A DNA stretch of 64,000 bases. Source: Microcella sp. Its GTDB lineage: Bacteria; Actinomycetota; Actinomycetes; Actinomycetales; Microbacteriaceae. Positions 40,138 to 47,683 of the stretch are shown here, piece by piece. The notes under the pieces were generated by a model. That model was given only the letters and a program-made list of their open reading frames with translations, did no database searches and was not told where the DNA came from. Numbering within the stretch: position 1 is the stretch's first letter; each line of letters begins with the position of its first letter. The DNA is taken from contig NZ_CP075524.1 of the NCBI RefSeq assembly GCF_025808395.1, positions 2,170,001-2,234,000 on the forward strand, given 5' to 3'. Made by a program: the position numbers and the translations under genes.

Positions 40138-40893
40138 ATGAGCGCGTCGACTCTCATCGGGTTCAGCAGCAAGATGTACTTCAGCCACGCCCGCATGCTC
40201 GAGTGGGCTCGCACCGTCGCAGAGACCTGCGCTGAGCATCCCGCGCTGACCTCGAGAGCCGCCGAGCTGTTCGTACTTCCGAGCGCCCCCTCGATCGACG
40301 CGGTGTCATCGATTCTGCGCGGCACGGGCATCGCGTGGGGTGCTCAGCACTGCCACCCCGACGACTCTGGTGCGCACACCGGCGACATCAGCGCCGCCGT
40401 GCTGGCCGAGTTGGGATGCTCATTCGTCGAAGTCGGGCACGCCGAGCGGCGCCGCGACCATGGCGAGGGCGACGAGCTCGTCGCACGCACGACGGCTGCC
40501 GTGCTGCGCAACGGCATGGTGCCCGTGCTGTGCCTCGGAGAAACCGAGCAGACCACCGCAACCGCGGCCGCCGAGGTGGTGCTCGCGCAGGTCGACGCGG
40601 CGCTCGCCGACGCACCGGAGGGCCGAGTCGTGGTCGCCTACGAGCCGGTCTGGGCGATCGGAGCGCCGCAGCCCGCGCCCGACGCGCACATTCGCGCCGT
40701 GGTCGCCGCGGTGCGTTCAGCCCTGTCGGCGACGGAGGCGAGAAGAGGCAGCGCGGTGATCTACGGTGGAAGCGCGAATCCGGGTCTGCTGACCCGGCTC
40801 TCCGACGGCGTCGACGGCCTCTTCCTGGGGCGGTTCGCGCATGATCCGGCAGCGATTCGCGCGATTCTCGACGAAGCAGGAGCACGGGTGTGA
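40138..40893 (+). CDS. lerI: Triosephosphate isomerase-family protein, probable L-erythrulose-1-phosphate isomerase LerI
   Basis: The 251-residue TIM barrel keeps the TPI catalytic residues: Lys in IGFSSKMYF, His in FVEVGHAERRR and Glu in VVVAYEPVWAIG, plus the phosphate loop VIYGGSANPGLL and DGLFLGRFAHD. The usual GNWKMN start of glycolytic TPI is replaced by GFSSKMYF, and the loop-6 region differs (AIGAPQPAP instead of AIGTGKTA). This matches the LerI/EryH branch that converts L-erythrulose-1-phosphate to D-erythrulose-4-phosphate. GGCAGG precedes the ATG. It overlaps the DeoR gene by GTGA. Confidence 0.82.
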   Translation: MSASTLIGFSSKMYFSHARMLEWARTVAETCAEHPALTSRAAELFVLPSAPSIDAVSSILRGTGIAWGAQHCHPDDSGAHTGDISAAVLAELGCSFVEVGHAERRRDHGEGDELVARTTAAVLRNGMVPVLCLGETEQTTATAAAEVVLAQVDAALADAPEGRVVVAYEPVWAIGAPQPAPDAHIRAVVAAVRSALSATEARRGSAVIYGGSANPGLLTRLSDGVDGLFLGRFAHDPAAIRAILDEAGARV

Positions 40894-41675
40894 GCACCGA
40901 CAGCAGCGCCGCTGCCCGCCCTGAGCGACTCGCCGACATCACCGAGGCGGTGCTCGCCGAAGGCACCGTGCGCATCGAGGCCCTCGCTGAGCGGTTTCAG
41001 GTGTCGCTTATGACCGTGCATCGAGATCTCGACGAGCTGCAGCGTCGCGGGCTCGTGCGCAAAGAGCGCGGCGTCGCGACGGCGCTGCCGACGAGTCTCG
41101 TCGAAGCGAGCGAGCAGTATCGCGTGACGAGGCAGAGCGCCGAGAAGGCCGCGATCGCGCGAGCGGCGATCGGGCACCTCTCACCCGGCCAGTCGGTCTT
41201 TCTCGACGACTCGACGACGGTGGCCGCACTCGTTCCGCTGCTGCACTCGGTGACGCCGCTCACGGTGATCACCAACTCGCTGTCGCTGCTCACCGACCTT
41301 CGCTCGGTTGCCGACGTGACGCTCATGGCGCTCGGGGGCACCTACTACTCGTGGTGCAGCGCGTTCATGGGCGGCGTGACGAACGCTGCGATCAGGCACT
41401 TGCGTGCCGACGTCGCGGTGATGTCGTCTGCCGCGGTCGTCGACGGCGTGTGCTTTCACCAGAACGCCGAATCGGTCGAGACGAAGCGGGCGATGTTCGA
41501 GCAGGCCGCCACGCGCATCATGCTCGTCGACCACACGAAGTTCGAGCGGCGGGCCCTGCACGCGCTGCTGCCGCTGGCCGACTTCGATGCGGTGGTCGTC
41601 GACGCGGGCACGCCCGCTGCGGTTGTCGACGATCTCCGCGCGCGGGGGGCGGTCGTGCATGTCGCCTCGCAGTAG
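40890..41675 (+). CDS. DeoR/GlpR-family regulator
   Basis: The 261-residue protein has the DeoR helix-turn-helix (RLADITEAVLAEGTVRIEALAERFQVSLMTVHRDLDELQRRGLV) and the sugar-phosphate-binding DeoR C-terminal domain (GQSVFLDDSTTVAALVPLL, TVITNSLSLLTDL, MALGGTYYSWCSAFMGG, MLVDHTKFERRALHALLPLADFD). It is coupled to the LerI-like gene (GTGA) and probably represses its own operon from the AT-rich promoter near 37840, with a tetrulose phosphate as likely effector. Confidence 0.87.
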   Translation: MSTDSSAAARPERLADITEAVLAEGTVRIEALAERFQVSLMTVHRDLDELQRRGLVRKERGVATALPTSLVEASEQYRVTRQSAEKAAIARAAIGHLSPGQSVFLDDSTTVAALVPLLHSVTPLTVITNSLSLLTDLRSVADVTLMALGGTYYSWCSAFMGGVTNAAIRHLRADVAVMSSAAVVDGVCFHQNAESVETKRAMFEQAATRIMLVDHTKFERRALHALLPLADFDAVVVDAGTPAAVVDDLRARGAVVHVASQ

Positions 41676-42600
41676 CTCGGCTCAGCGCGTTCTCGTCACG
41701 GGCGGTGCCGGCCGCCTGGGGCGCAGCGTCGTGCGGGTTCTGCACGATGCCGGTCACGACGTCATCTCGGTCGATCGGGTGCACGACGAGGGCAGCCCCG
41801 GCGAGCAGTACGTCGCCGATCTGAGCGATGCCGCCGCGACCGCCGACCTCGTCGGCCGCATTCGCCCCGAGATCATCGTGCACCTCGCCGCGATCGCGGT
41901 GCCGTTCAGCGCGCCCGATGCTGCGATGTATGCCACGAACACCGGCCTCTTCTTCTCGGTGCGAGATGCCGCGCTCACGGCCGGGGTCGCCAGGCTGCTC
42001 GTGGCGAGCAGCCCGACGGTGCTCGGCTACGGCGCCCCGCAGGGATGGTCGCCGCACTACCTCCCTCTTGACGAGGCCCACCCGCGCGCGCCGTGGAACG
42101 GATACGCCATGTCGAAGGCCGCCACCGAAGACCTCGTGTCGATGACCGCGCGACAGCACCCTGCATCACTCACGATCGGCGCCTTCCGGCCGTGCTTCGT
42201 GGTCGCGCCTGAAGAGTGGCACGGTGCGGTCACGCAGCAGGGGCACACGATCGCCGAGCGACTCGACGACCCGTCGCTGTCGGTGACAGCGCTGTTCAAC
42301 TACATCGACGCTCGCGACGCCGGCGAGTTCGTGCATGCGTGGATCACCGCGCCGGCCGACGTCGTCAACGGCCAGACCTACATCGTCGGCGCCGGCGATT
42401 CGCTCGTGCGAGAGCCCCTCGGCGACGTGCTCGCTCGCGTGCGCCCCGAGTGGTCAGAGCTGGCGTCGCACCTCGCACCCACGGCGTCGCTCTTCTCGAG
42501 TGACCGCGCGCGAGCCGACACGGGTTGGCGGGCGCGCCGCTCGTGGCGCACCGAGTTCGCGGCAGATGCTTCCGCGACGACGCATTCTGCGTCACGATGA
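41659..42600 (+). CDS. NAD(P)-dependent epimerase/dehydratase-family protein
   Basis: The 313-residue extended SDR has VLVTGGAGRLGRSVVRVL at the N-terminus, IIVHLAAIAVPF, and YxxxK in NGYAMSKAATEDL. The ATG at 41659 overlaps the DeoR stop by 17 bp and gives a normal N-terminus (SPRSSSAQRVLVTGG). It resembles the SDR at 8014 in plan but is clearly diverged from it. It is part of the tetrulose operon and overlaps the next gene by ATGA. A sugar or sugar-lactone redox step is likely; the substrate is unknown. Confidence 0.75.
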   Translation: MSPRSSSAQRVLVTGGAGRLGRSVVRVLHDAGHDVISVDRVHDEGSPGEQYVADLSDAAATADLVGRIRPEIIVHLAAIAVPFSAPDAAMYATNTGLFFSVRDAALTAGVARLLVASSPTVLGYGAPQGWSPHYLPLDEAHPRAPWNGYAMSKAATEDLVSMTARQHPASLTIGAFRPCFVVAPEEWHGAVTQQGHTIAERLDDPSLSVTALFNYIDARDAGEFVHAWITAPADVVNGQTYIVGAGDSLVREPLGDVLARVRPEWSELASHLAPTASLFSSDRARADTGWRARRSWRTEFAADASATTHSASR

Positions 42601-43439
42601 GCACCATGTTCGACCGGCCCGGAATCGTGCTCGGGGTGGCGGCGCTCGTGCTCAACGAGGGCGCCACCGATGAGCGCGCTCGAGACGTGGTGCGCGCGGC
42701 CGTGGAGGCGGGAGCGGTCGCGATCGACACGGCGCGCGCCTATGCCAGGGTCGACGACGACTCGGTCGGCGAGCGAGTTGCCGTCGCAGGCCGAGAGGCT
42801 CGACCGGAGGTGCCGATCATCACGAAGGCCGGCCACTACCGCGTCTCGGCATCGGCGTGGAACACCGACGGCGGCGAGCAGCGACTGCGCGCCGACGCTG
42901 CGCTGAGCGCCGAGGTTCTGGGGGCGCCGCTCGACCTGCTCCTGCTGCATCGAGCCGACCGGGTGGATGACCTCGACGACTCGGTGCGCACCCTGGCGGC
43001 GCTGCGCGACGAGGGGGTGGCGCGGGCGATCGGGCTGTCGAACGCCTCGCTCGAGGTGCTGCAGCAGGCGAGCTCGCTGACCCGCATCGACGCAGTGCAG
43101 AACCGGCTCGGGCTCGGGGTCGACGCCTTCGCCGAGTACCGCCACTGTCACGAGGCAGGCATCAGCTTCATGGCGTATGCGCCGTTCGGCGGCCCCCGCG
43201 CAGCACCGCTGGCCACTCGGGTTCCGCGCGTCGCCGCCCTCGCGGCGAACCGCGGCTCGTCGGTGCATCGCGCCGCGCTCGCCGCGATGCTCGACCTGCT
43301 GCCAGGGTTGTGGCCGGTGATCGGCGCCACGCGCGTCGAGTCGGTGCGCGACGCGATGGCCGCCGTCGACGACGTCGTCGATGACGAGCTTCGCGGGGCG
43401 TTGACCGACGACCTCGCGTCTCGCGGGGTGGCGATCTAG
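42597..43439 (+). CDS. Aldo/keto reductase
   Basis: The 280-residue aldo/keto reductase has AVAIDTARAYARVDDDSVGERV with the catalytic Asp and Tyr, IITKAGHY with the Lys, and LDLLLLHRADRVDDLDDSV with the His. GVARAIGLSNASLEVL and WPVIGATRVESV follow. It is in the group near D-threo-aldose 1-dehydrogenase and is the second such enzyme in the window. The ATG at 42597 overlaps the preceding stop; an ATG at 42606 is also possible. As the last gene of the kinase-isomerase-DeoR operon it may generate or interconvert a four- or five-carbon sugar entering the pathway. Confidence 0.78.
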   Translation: MSTMFDRPGIVLGVAALVLNEGATDERARDVVRAAVEAGAVAIDTARAYARVDDDSVGERVAVAGREARPEVPIITKAGHYRVSASAWNTDGGEQRLRADAALSAEVLGAPLDLLLLHRADRVDDLDDSVRTLAALRDEGVARAIGLSNASLEVLQQASSLTRIDAVQNRLGLGVDAFAEYRHCHEAGISFMAYAPFGGPRAAPLATRVPRVAALAANRGSSVHRAALAAMLDLLPGLWPVIGATRVESVRDAMAAVDDVVDDELRGALTDDLASRGVAI

Positions 43440-43476
43440 CCGGGTGCTGCAGCGGCGAGCCTCGTAGGCTGAACCC

Positions 43477-44427
43477 ATGGTCGACCCCACGCCACGACCC
43501 GCCCCCATCGTCACGCTGACGATCAACCCTGCGCTCGACGTGAGCACGAGCACCGTCACCGTGCGGCCCGAGCACAAGATGAGATGCGGCCCGAGCCGCG
43601 TCGACCCGGGGGGCGGGGGAGTCAACGTCAGTCGAGTCATCGAGAGGCTCGGCGGCAGTTCGACGGCGATCTATGCGGTGGGCGGCGCCACCGGCCAGGC
43701 ATACCGCCAGCTGCTCGAGGCAGAGGGCATCATCGGCAGGGCGGTGGCCATCGAGGGCAGCACGCGCGAGAACCTGACGATCGATGAGACGTCGACGGGA
43801 AAGCAGTTTCGTTTCGTCTTGCAGGGCCCCACGCTCAGCGACGACGAGTGGCAGCGCTGCCTGACCGCGACCGAGGCGGCAATGCACTGGGGCGGCTATG
43901 TCGTGCCGAGCGGGTCGCTCGCACCCGGTGTGCCAGACGACCTCTATGCACGGGTGGCCCGGCGAGCGCGAGAGCTGGGCGTGCGCTGCATCGTCGACGC
44001 ATCGGGAGCCGCGCTCGCTGCTGCGCTCGACGAGGGCGTGTACATGGTCAAGCCCTCGGGCCGTGAGCTGGGTGAGCTCGTCGGCTCGCCCGTGTCGACG
44101 ATCGACGAGAAGACCGAGGCTGCCCGGCAGCTGGTTGCCGAGCAGAAGACCGAGGTCGTGGCGCTGACGCTCGGCGGTGACGGTGCCGTGCTCGTGACCT
44201 CTGAGAGGGCGGTGCACGTGCCGACCGTGCCGATCACCGTGCGCTCGACGGTGGGGGCCGGAGACAGTTTTCTGGCGGCGCTGGTCTTGCGACTTGCCCA
44301 GGGTCGAGACCTCGACAGCGCCTTCAGGGCGGGCATCGCGGCAGGGGCGGCGACGTCGACCACTGAGGCCACCGAACTGTGCCACCGCGCCGATGTCGAG
44401 CACTTCGAGGAGCAGCTCGCCCGCTGA
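43477..44427 (+). CDS. PfkB-family sugar kinase (1-phosphofructokinase type)
   Basis: The 316-residue protein has the PfkB-family order of the 1-phosphofructokinase/6-phosphofructokinase II/tagatose-6-phosphate kinase branch: VTLTINPALDVSTSTVTV, DPGGGGVNVSRVIERLGG, VPSGSLAPGVPDDLY, MVKPSGRELGELVG, LTLGGDGAVLV, and the catalytic TVGAGDSFLAALVLRLAQG. It stands alone between the tetrulose operon and the xylan importer. TAGGCT (43468-43473) could be a -10 element with a very short leader. Fructose-6-phosphate, fructose-1-phosphate or tagatose-6-phosphate are all possible substrates. Confidence 0.85.
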   Translation: MVDPTPRPAPIVTLTINPALDVSTSTVTVRPEHKMRCGPSRVDPGGGGVNVSRVIERLGGSSTAIYAVGGATGQAYRQLLEAEGIIGRAVAIEGSTRENLTIDETSTGKQFRFVLQGPTLSDDEWQRCLTATEAAMHWGGYVVPSGSLAPGVPDDLYARVARRARELGVRCIVDASGAALAAALDEGVYMVKPSGRELGELVGSPVSTIDEKTEAARQLVAEQKTEVVALTLGGDGAVLVTSERAVHVPTVPITVRSTVGAGDSFLAALVLRLAQGRDLDSAFRAGIAAGAATSTTEATELCHRADVEHFEEQLAR

Positions 44428-44466
44428 GGGGCGGAGCGGGCGTGACCGCATCGCAATATGTTGTTG

Positions 44467-44495
44467 TTGACAGCGAATACGACCCGACGTATATT
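44467..44495 (+). promoter_or_regulatory. Strong promoter of the xylan importer operon
   Basis: TTGACA (44467-44472), exactly 17 bases, then TATATT (44490-44495): a near-consensus sigma-A promoter, 55 bp upstream of the binding-protein start and in an AT-rich patch. Confidence 0.75.
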
Positions 44496-44527
44496 CAGAG
44501 CGTCCAGATCACTTTCGGCAATGTTGT

Positions 44528-44538
44528 CGAAACTTTCG
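44528..44538. promoter_or_regulatory. LacI-type xylan operator CGAAACTTTCG
   Basis: The perfect palindrome CGAAA-C-TTTCG lies between the -10 element and the ribosome binding site of the importer operon. This pattern is the kind bound by actinobacterial LacI-type xylan and xylo-oligosaccharide regulators, and a LacI gene lies downstream at 51270-52301. A weaker relative, CGAAAGTTACG, lies at 52319-52329 just upstream of that regulator. Confidence 0.6.
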
Positions 44539-44550
44539 AGAGGTTCAATG

Positions 44551-45840
44551 ATGAACAGACGAGCACCGAGTCGCTGGGCGGCACTCGCCGTCGCCAGCCT
44601 CACCGTCGGAGCACTCGCAGCATGTGCGCCCACCGACGACTCTGCGTCGGAGGGCGACGTCACCATCCGCTGGTGGCACAACGCCACCTCTGACCCGCTG
44701 CAAGGCCTCTGGGCCGATGTCGCGGCCGAGTTCGAAGCAGCCAACCCCGGTGTCACCGTCGAAGTGACCGGCTACCAGAACGAAGACCTGCAGCGCACCC
44801 TGATTCCGAACGCCCTGCAATCGGGCGACGCCCCCGACATCTTCCAGGTGTGGCCAGGCGGCGAAGTTCGCGCGCAGGCCGAAGCGGGCTACCTCAAAGA
44901 CCTGAGTGCGGTCGCGGCCGACCTCATCGCCGAGTACGGCGGATCGGTGAAGCCGTGGGAGGTCGATGGAGTGCAGTACGCCATGCCCTTCTCGTTCGGC
45001 ATCACGGGCATCTGGTACAACACCGAACTGTTCGAGCAAGCAGGAATCTCATCACCCCCCTCGACGCTCGACGAGCTCGAAGATGCCGCGGCAGCGCTCA
45101 AGGCGATCGGTGTCGCACCCATCGCCGTCGGCGCGGGCGACCTCTGGCCGGCAGGCCACTGGTGGTACCAGTTCGCGTTGAACGCGTGCTCGACCTCGGT
45201 GCTGCAGCAGGCGATCCCCGCTCGCGACTTCGACGACCCGTGCTGGATCCAGGCAGGCGAGAACCTCGAGGCGTTCCTCGAGACCGAGCCGTTCAACGAC
45301 GGCTTCTTGGCGACGCCCGCTCAGACCGGCGCCGACAGCTCGGCCGGACTCGTCGCCAACGGCAACGCGGCCATGGAGTTCATGGGGCCGTGGAACTCGG
45401 GCGTCATCGGCTCGCTGACCGCCGACGCCGAGGTGCCGCCGTGGCTCGGCTGGTTCCCCTTCCCGAGCGTGCCCGGCGGAGCCGGTGACCCGACGGTGAC
45501 GATGGGTGGAGGCGACGGCTTCGGCGTGAGCGCCAACGCTCCCGACATCGCCGTCGAACTGCTGAAGTACATCCACAGCGCCGAGGTGCAGCAGCGCTTC
45601 GCGGCGACCGGTGCCGGCATCGCCGCCCACCCTGCGGCAGCAGACAGCCTCGAAGACGAGAACCTGCGGCAGATCGCCGACGGTCTCGCCGGGTCGTCGT
45701 TCGTGCAGCTCTGGCTCGACAGCGCGCTCGGCCCGGAGTTCGGCAACCCGCTCAACCAGGCCATCGTCAACATCTTCGGTGGCGTGGGTACGCCCGAAGA
45801 CGTCGTCAAGGCACTGAAAGACACGGCCGCAGCGCTGTAG
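44551..45840 (+). CDS. Extracellular sugar-binding lipoprotein of ABC importer (xylan locus)
   Basis: The 429-residue protein has a lipoprotein signal: NRRAPSRW, a hydrophobic run, and the lipobox LAAC near residue 24. The mature SBP family 1 domain follows (VTIRWWHNATSDPLQGLWADVA, ITGIWYNTELFEQAGI, NAAMEFMGPWNSGVIG, FPSVPGGAGDPTVTMGGGDGFGVS). Two adjacent ATGs exist at 44548 and 44551; GAGAGG at 44538-44543 fits the second better. Its operon continues with two permeases, GH3 and GH10, so xylo-oligosaccharides are the likely ligand. Confidence 0.9.
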   Translation: MNRRAPSRWAALAVASLTVGALAACAPTDDSASEGDVTIRWWHNATSDPLQGLWADVAAEFEAANPGVTVEVTGYQNEDLQRTLIPNALQSGDAPDIFQVWPGGEVRAQAEAGYLKDLSAVAADLIAEYGGSVKPWEVDGVQYAMPFSFGITGIWYNTELFEQAGISSPPSTLDELEDAAAALKAIGVAPIAVGAGDLWPAGHWWYQFALNACSTSVLQQAIPARDFDDPCWIQAGENLEAFLETEPFNDGFLATPAQTGADSSAGLVANGNAAMEFMGPWNSGVIGSLTADAEVPPWLGWFPFPSVPGGAGDPTVTMGGGDGFGVSANAPDIAVELLKYIHSAEVQQRFAATGAGIAAHPAAADSLEDENLRQIADGLAGSSFVQLWLDSALGPEFGNPLNQAIVNIFGGVGTPEDVVKALKDTAAAL

Positions 45841-45847
45841 CTGATAG

Positions 45848-46813
45848 ATGACAACCTCACTCCAGGCAGGGCCCGCGGTCACCGCGGGCCCTGCCCCCAC
45901 CTCGCGTCGTCCACGCACGACGGGCACCGGGCGAAAGTGGCTCGAGATCGGGCTCTTCGCCGGGCCTGCCCTGATCGTGTTCATCATGTTCGTGATCGTT
46001 CCCGTCGCGCTCGCCGCGGTCTACAGCCTCTACAACTGGAACGCGCTCGGCCCGCTCGAGCGCTTCATCGGCATCGACAACTATGTGCGCGCGCTGAGCG
46101 ACCCGCTCTTCTTGCGCGCGATCGGCAACAACTTCACCATCCTCATCGCCTCGATCCTCATTCAGGGGCCACTCGCGATCTCGATCGCCCTCCTGCTCAA
46201 CCGCAAGCTTCCCGGCCGCGCGGTGATCCGCGCCCTCATCTTCGTTCCCTACGTGCTCGCCGAAGTCATCGCCGGGCTCTCCTGGAAGCTGCTGCTCTCA
46301 CCCCGAGGCGGTGTCAACGCCCTCCTCGAGGCCATGGGCCTGGGCGACCTCACGCAACCGTGGCTGGCGAACCCCGACATCGCGCTCTGGGTGATGTTCA
46401 GCATCCTGACCTGGAAATATCTGGGCTTCGCAATCTTGCTCATGCTGGCCGGGCTTCAAGGAGTACCCGAAGAACTCCATGAAGCTGCGGCCATCGACGG
46501 CGCCAACTGGTGGCAGATCCAGACACGCATCACGCTGCCCCTGCTCGGCCCGACCATTCGCATCTGGGTCTTCTTGTCGATGATCGGCTCACTGCAGCTG
46601 TTCGACATGGTCTGGGTGACGACGAAGGGCGGCCCGGTCGGCGCCACCAACACCATGGCGGTCTACATGATTCAGTACGGGCAGGGGCAGTACGGCTACG
46701 GCAGCGCCATCGCCGTCATCCTGTTCGTCATCTCACTGGCCGTGGCGCTCGTCTATCAGCGCTTCGCGATGCGGCGAGACCTCGCCGGCTCGATGACGAC
46801 GGGGGTGCGCTGA
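45848..46813 (+). CDS. Sugar ABC transporter permease, MalF type (xylan locus)
   Basis: The 321-residue membrane protein has a long polar N-terminus and about six hydrophobic segments starting at ALIVFIMFVIVPVALAAVYSL. The coupling loop EELHEAAAIDGANWWQIQTRITLPLLGPTIRI has the EAA and G signature. TTKGGPVGATNTMAVYMIQYG is the usual CUT1 end region. It starts 7 bp after the binding-protein stop and overlaps the next permease by one base. Confidence 0.9.
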   Translation: MTTSLQAGPAVTAGPAPTSRRPRTTGTGRKWLEIGLFAGPALIVFIMFVIVPVALAAVYSLYNWNALGPLERFIGIDNYVRALSDPLFLRAIGNNFTILIASILIQGPLAISIALLLNRKLPGRAVIRALIFVPYVLAEVIAGLSWKLLLSPRGGVNALLEAMGLGDLTQPWLANPDIALWVMFSILTWKYLGFAILLMLAGLQGVPEELHEAAAIDGANWWQIQTRITLPLLGPTIRIWVFLSMIGSLQLFDMVWVTTKGGPVGATNTMAVYMIQYGQGQYGYGSAIAVILFVISLAVALVYQRFAMRRDLAGSMTTGVR

Positions 46814-47676
46814 TGACCGTCACGACGAGCTACAAGCGCCAGAAGGCGTTCGACTGGAGTCAGCCCTGGGTCTACCTCGTGGCACTCTTCGTGGTCGTCA
46901 TCTCGGTCGGCCCCGTCGCCTACATCTGGATCGGCGGCTTCAGAACCACCGCAGACATCAACGCGAACCCTGCGGGATGGCCGACCCCGTGGTCGATCGA
47001 CAGCTACGTCACCGTGCTCACGTCGACCCGATTCTGGGGCTCGGTGTTCTCGTCGACCGTCGTGGCCGTGGGCACCACCGCAGGCGTCGTCATTCTCGGG
47101 GTCATGGCGGCATTCGTCATCGCGCGCTACACGTTCTGGGGCCGCGGAGGGCTGTATGCGCTGTTCGCCGCCGGCCTGATGTTTCCCGTCACGGTCGCCG
47201 CGCTGCCGCTCAGCGTGCTGCTGCGTGATCTGGGGCTGCAGGGTTCGTTCGTCGGCCTGATCATTCCGCAGGTGGCGTTCGCCTTGCCCGTCACGATCAT
47301 CATTCTCGTGCCGTTCTTGCGCGCGATTCCGGCCGAGCTCGAAGAAGCAGCGGTCATCGACGGCGCCACGCGAGTCGGATTCTTCTGGCGCATCGTGCTG
47401 CCACTGTCTGGCCCCGGGCTGGTCACGGTCGGCGTGCTGGCCTTCGTCAACAGCTGGAACGCGTACCTGCTGCCGCTGCTCGTCATGGCGGCCGGAGGCA
47501 TGCCGCAAGATCTCTGGACCCTGCCACTCGGGGTGCAGCAGTTCTCGACGCAGTACTCGCAGAACACCGGTGCGGTGCTCGCCTACACCTCGCTCTCGAT
47601 GGTGCCGGCGATCGCGTTCTTCTTGTTCGCCGAGAAGCGCATCGTCGGCGGTCTCACCGGCGCGGTCAAGGGCTGA
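46813..47676 (+). CDS. Carbohydrate ABC transporter permease, MalG type (xylan locus)
   Basis: The 287-residue membrane protein has the EAA loop AELEEAAVIDGATRVGFFWRIVLPLSGPGLV and the partner-type ending VLAYTSLSMVPAIAFFLFAEKRIVGGLTGAVKG, both as in MalG proteins. Its ATG shares a base with the preceding stop (TGATG). No ATPase gene is present in this operon either, so a shared ATPase encoded elsewhere is expected. The next gene, GH3, starts 7 bp downstream. Confidence 0.9.
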   Translation: MTVTTSYKRQKAFDWSQPWVYLVALFVVVISVGPVAYIWIGGFRTTADINANPAGWPTPWSIDSYVTVLTSTRFWGSVFSSTVVAVGTTAGVVILGVMAAFVIARYTFWGRGGLYALFAAGLMFPVTVAALPLSVLLRDLGLQGSFVGLIIPQVAFALPVTIIILVPFLRAIPAELEEAAVIDGATRVGFFWRIVLPLSGPGLVTVGVLAFVNSWNAYLLPLLVMAAGGMPQDLWTLPLGVQQFSTQYSQNTGAVLAYTSLSMVPAIAFFLFAEKRIVGGLTGAVKG

Positions 47677-47683
47677 GGCGCGC

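Noticed and set aside
37920..40893. Dihydroxyacetone utilisation with ordinary TPI and ribose isomerase
   Set aside because: The combination of a fused DhaK/DhaL kinase with diverged TPI and RpiB relatives in one overlapping operon fits tetrulose metabolism better, and apiose genes in the same window supply the substrate. Not fully excluded.
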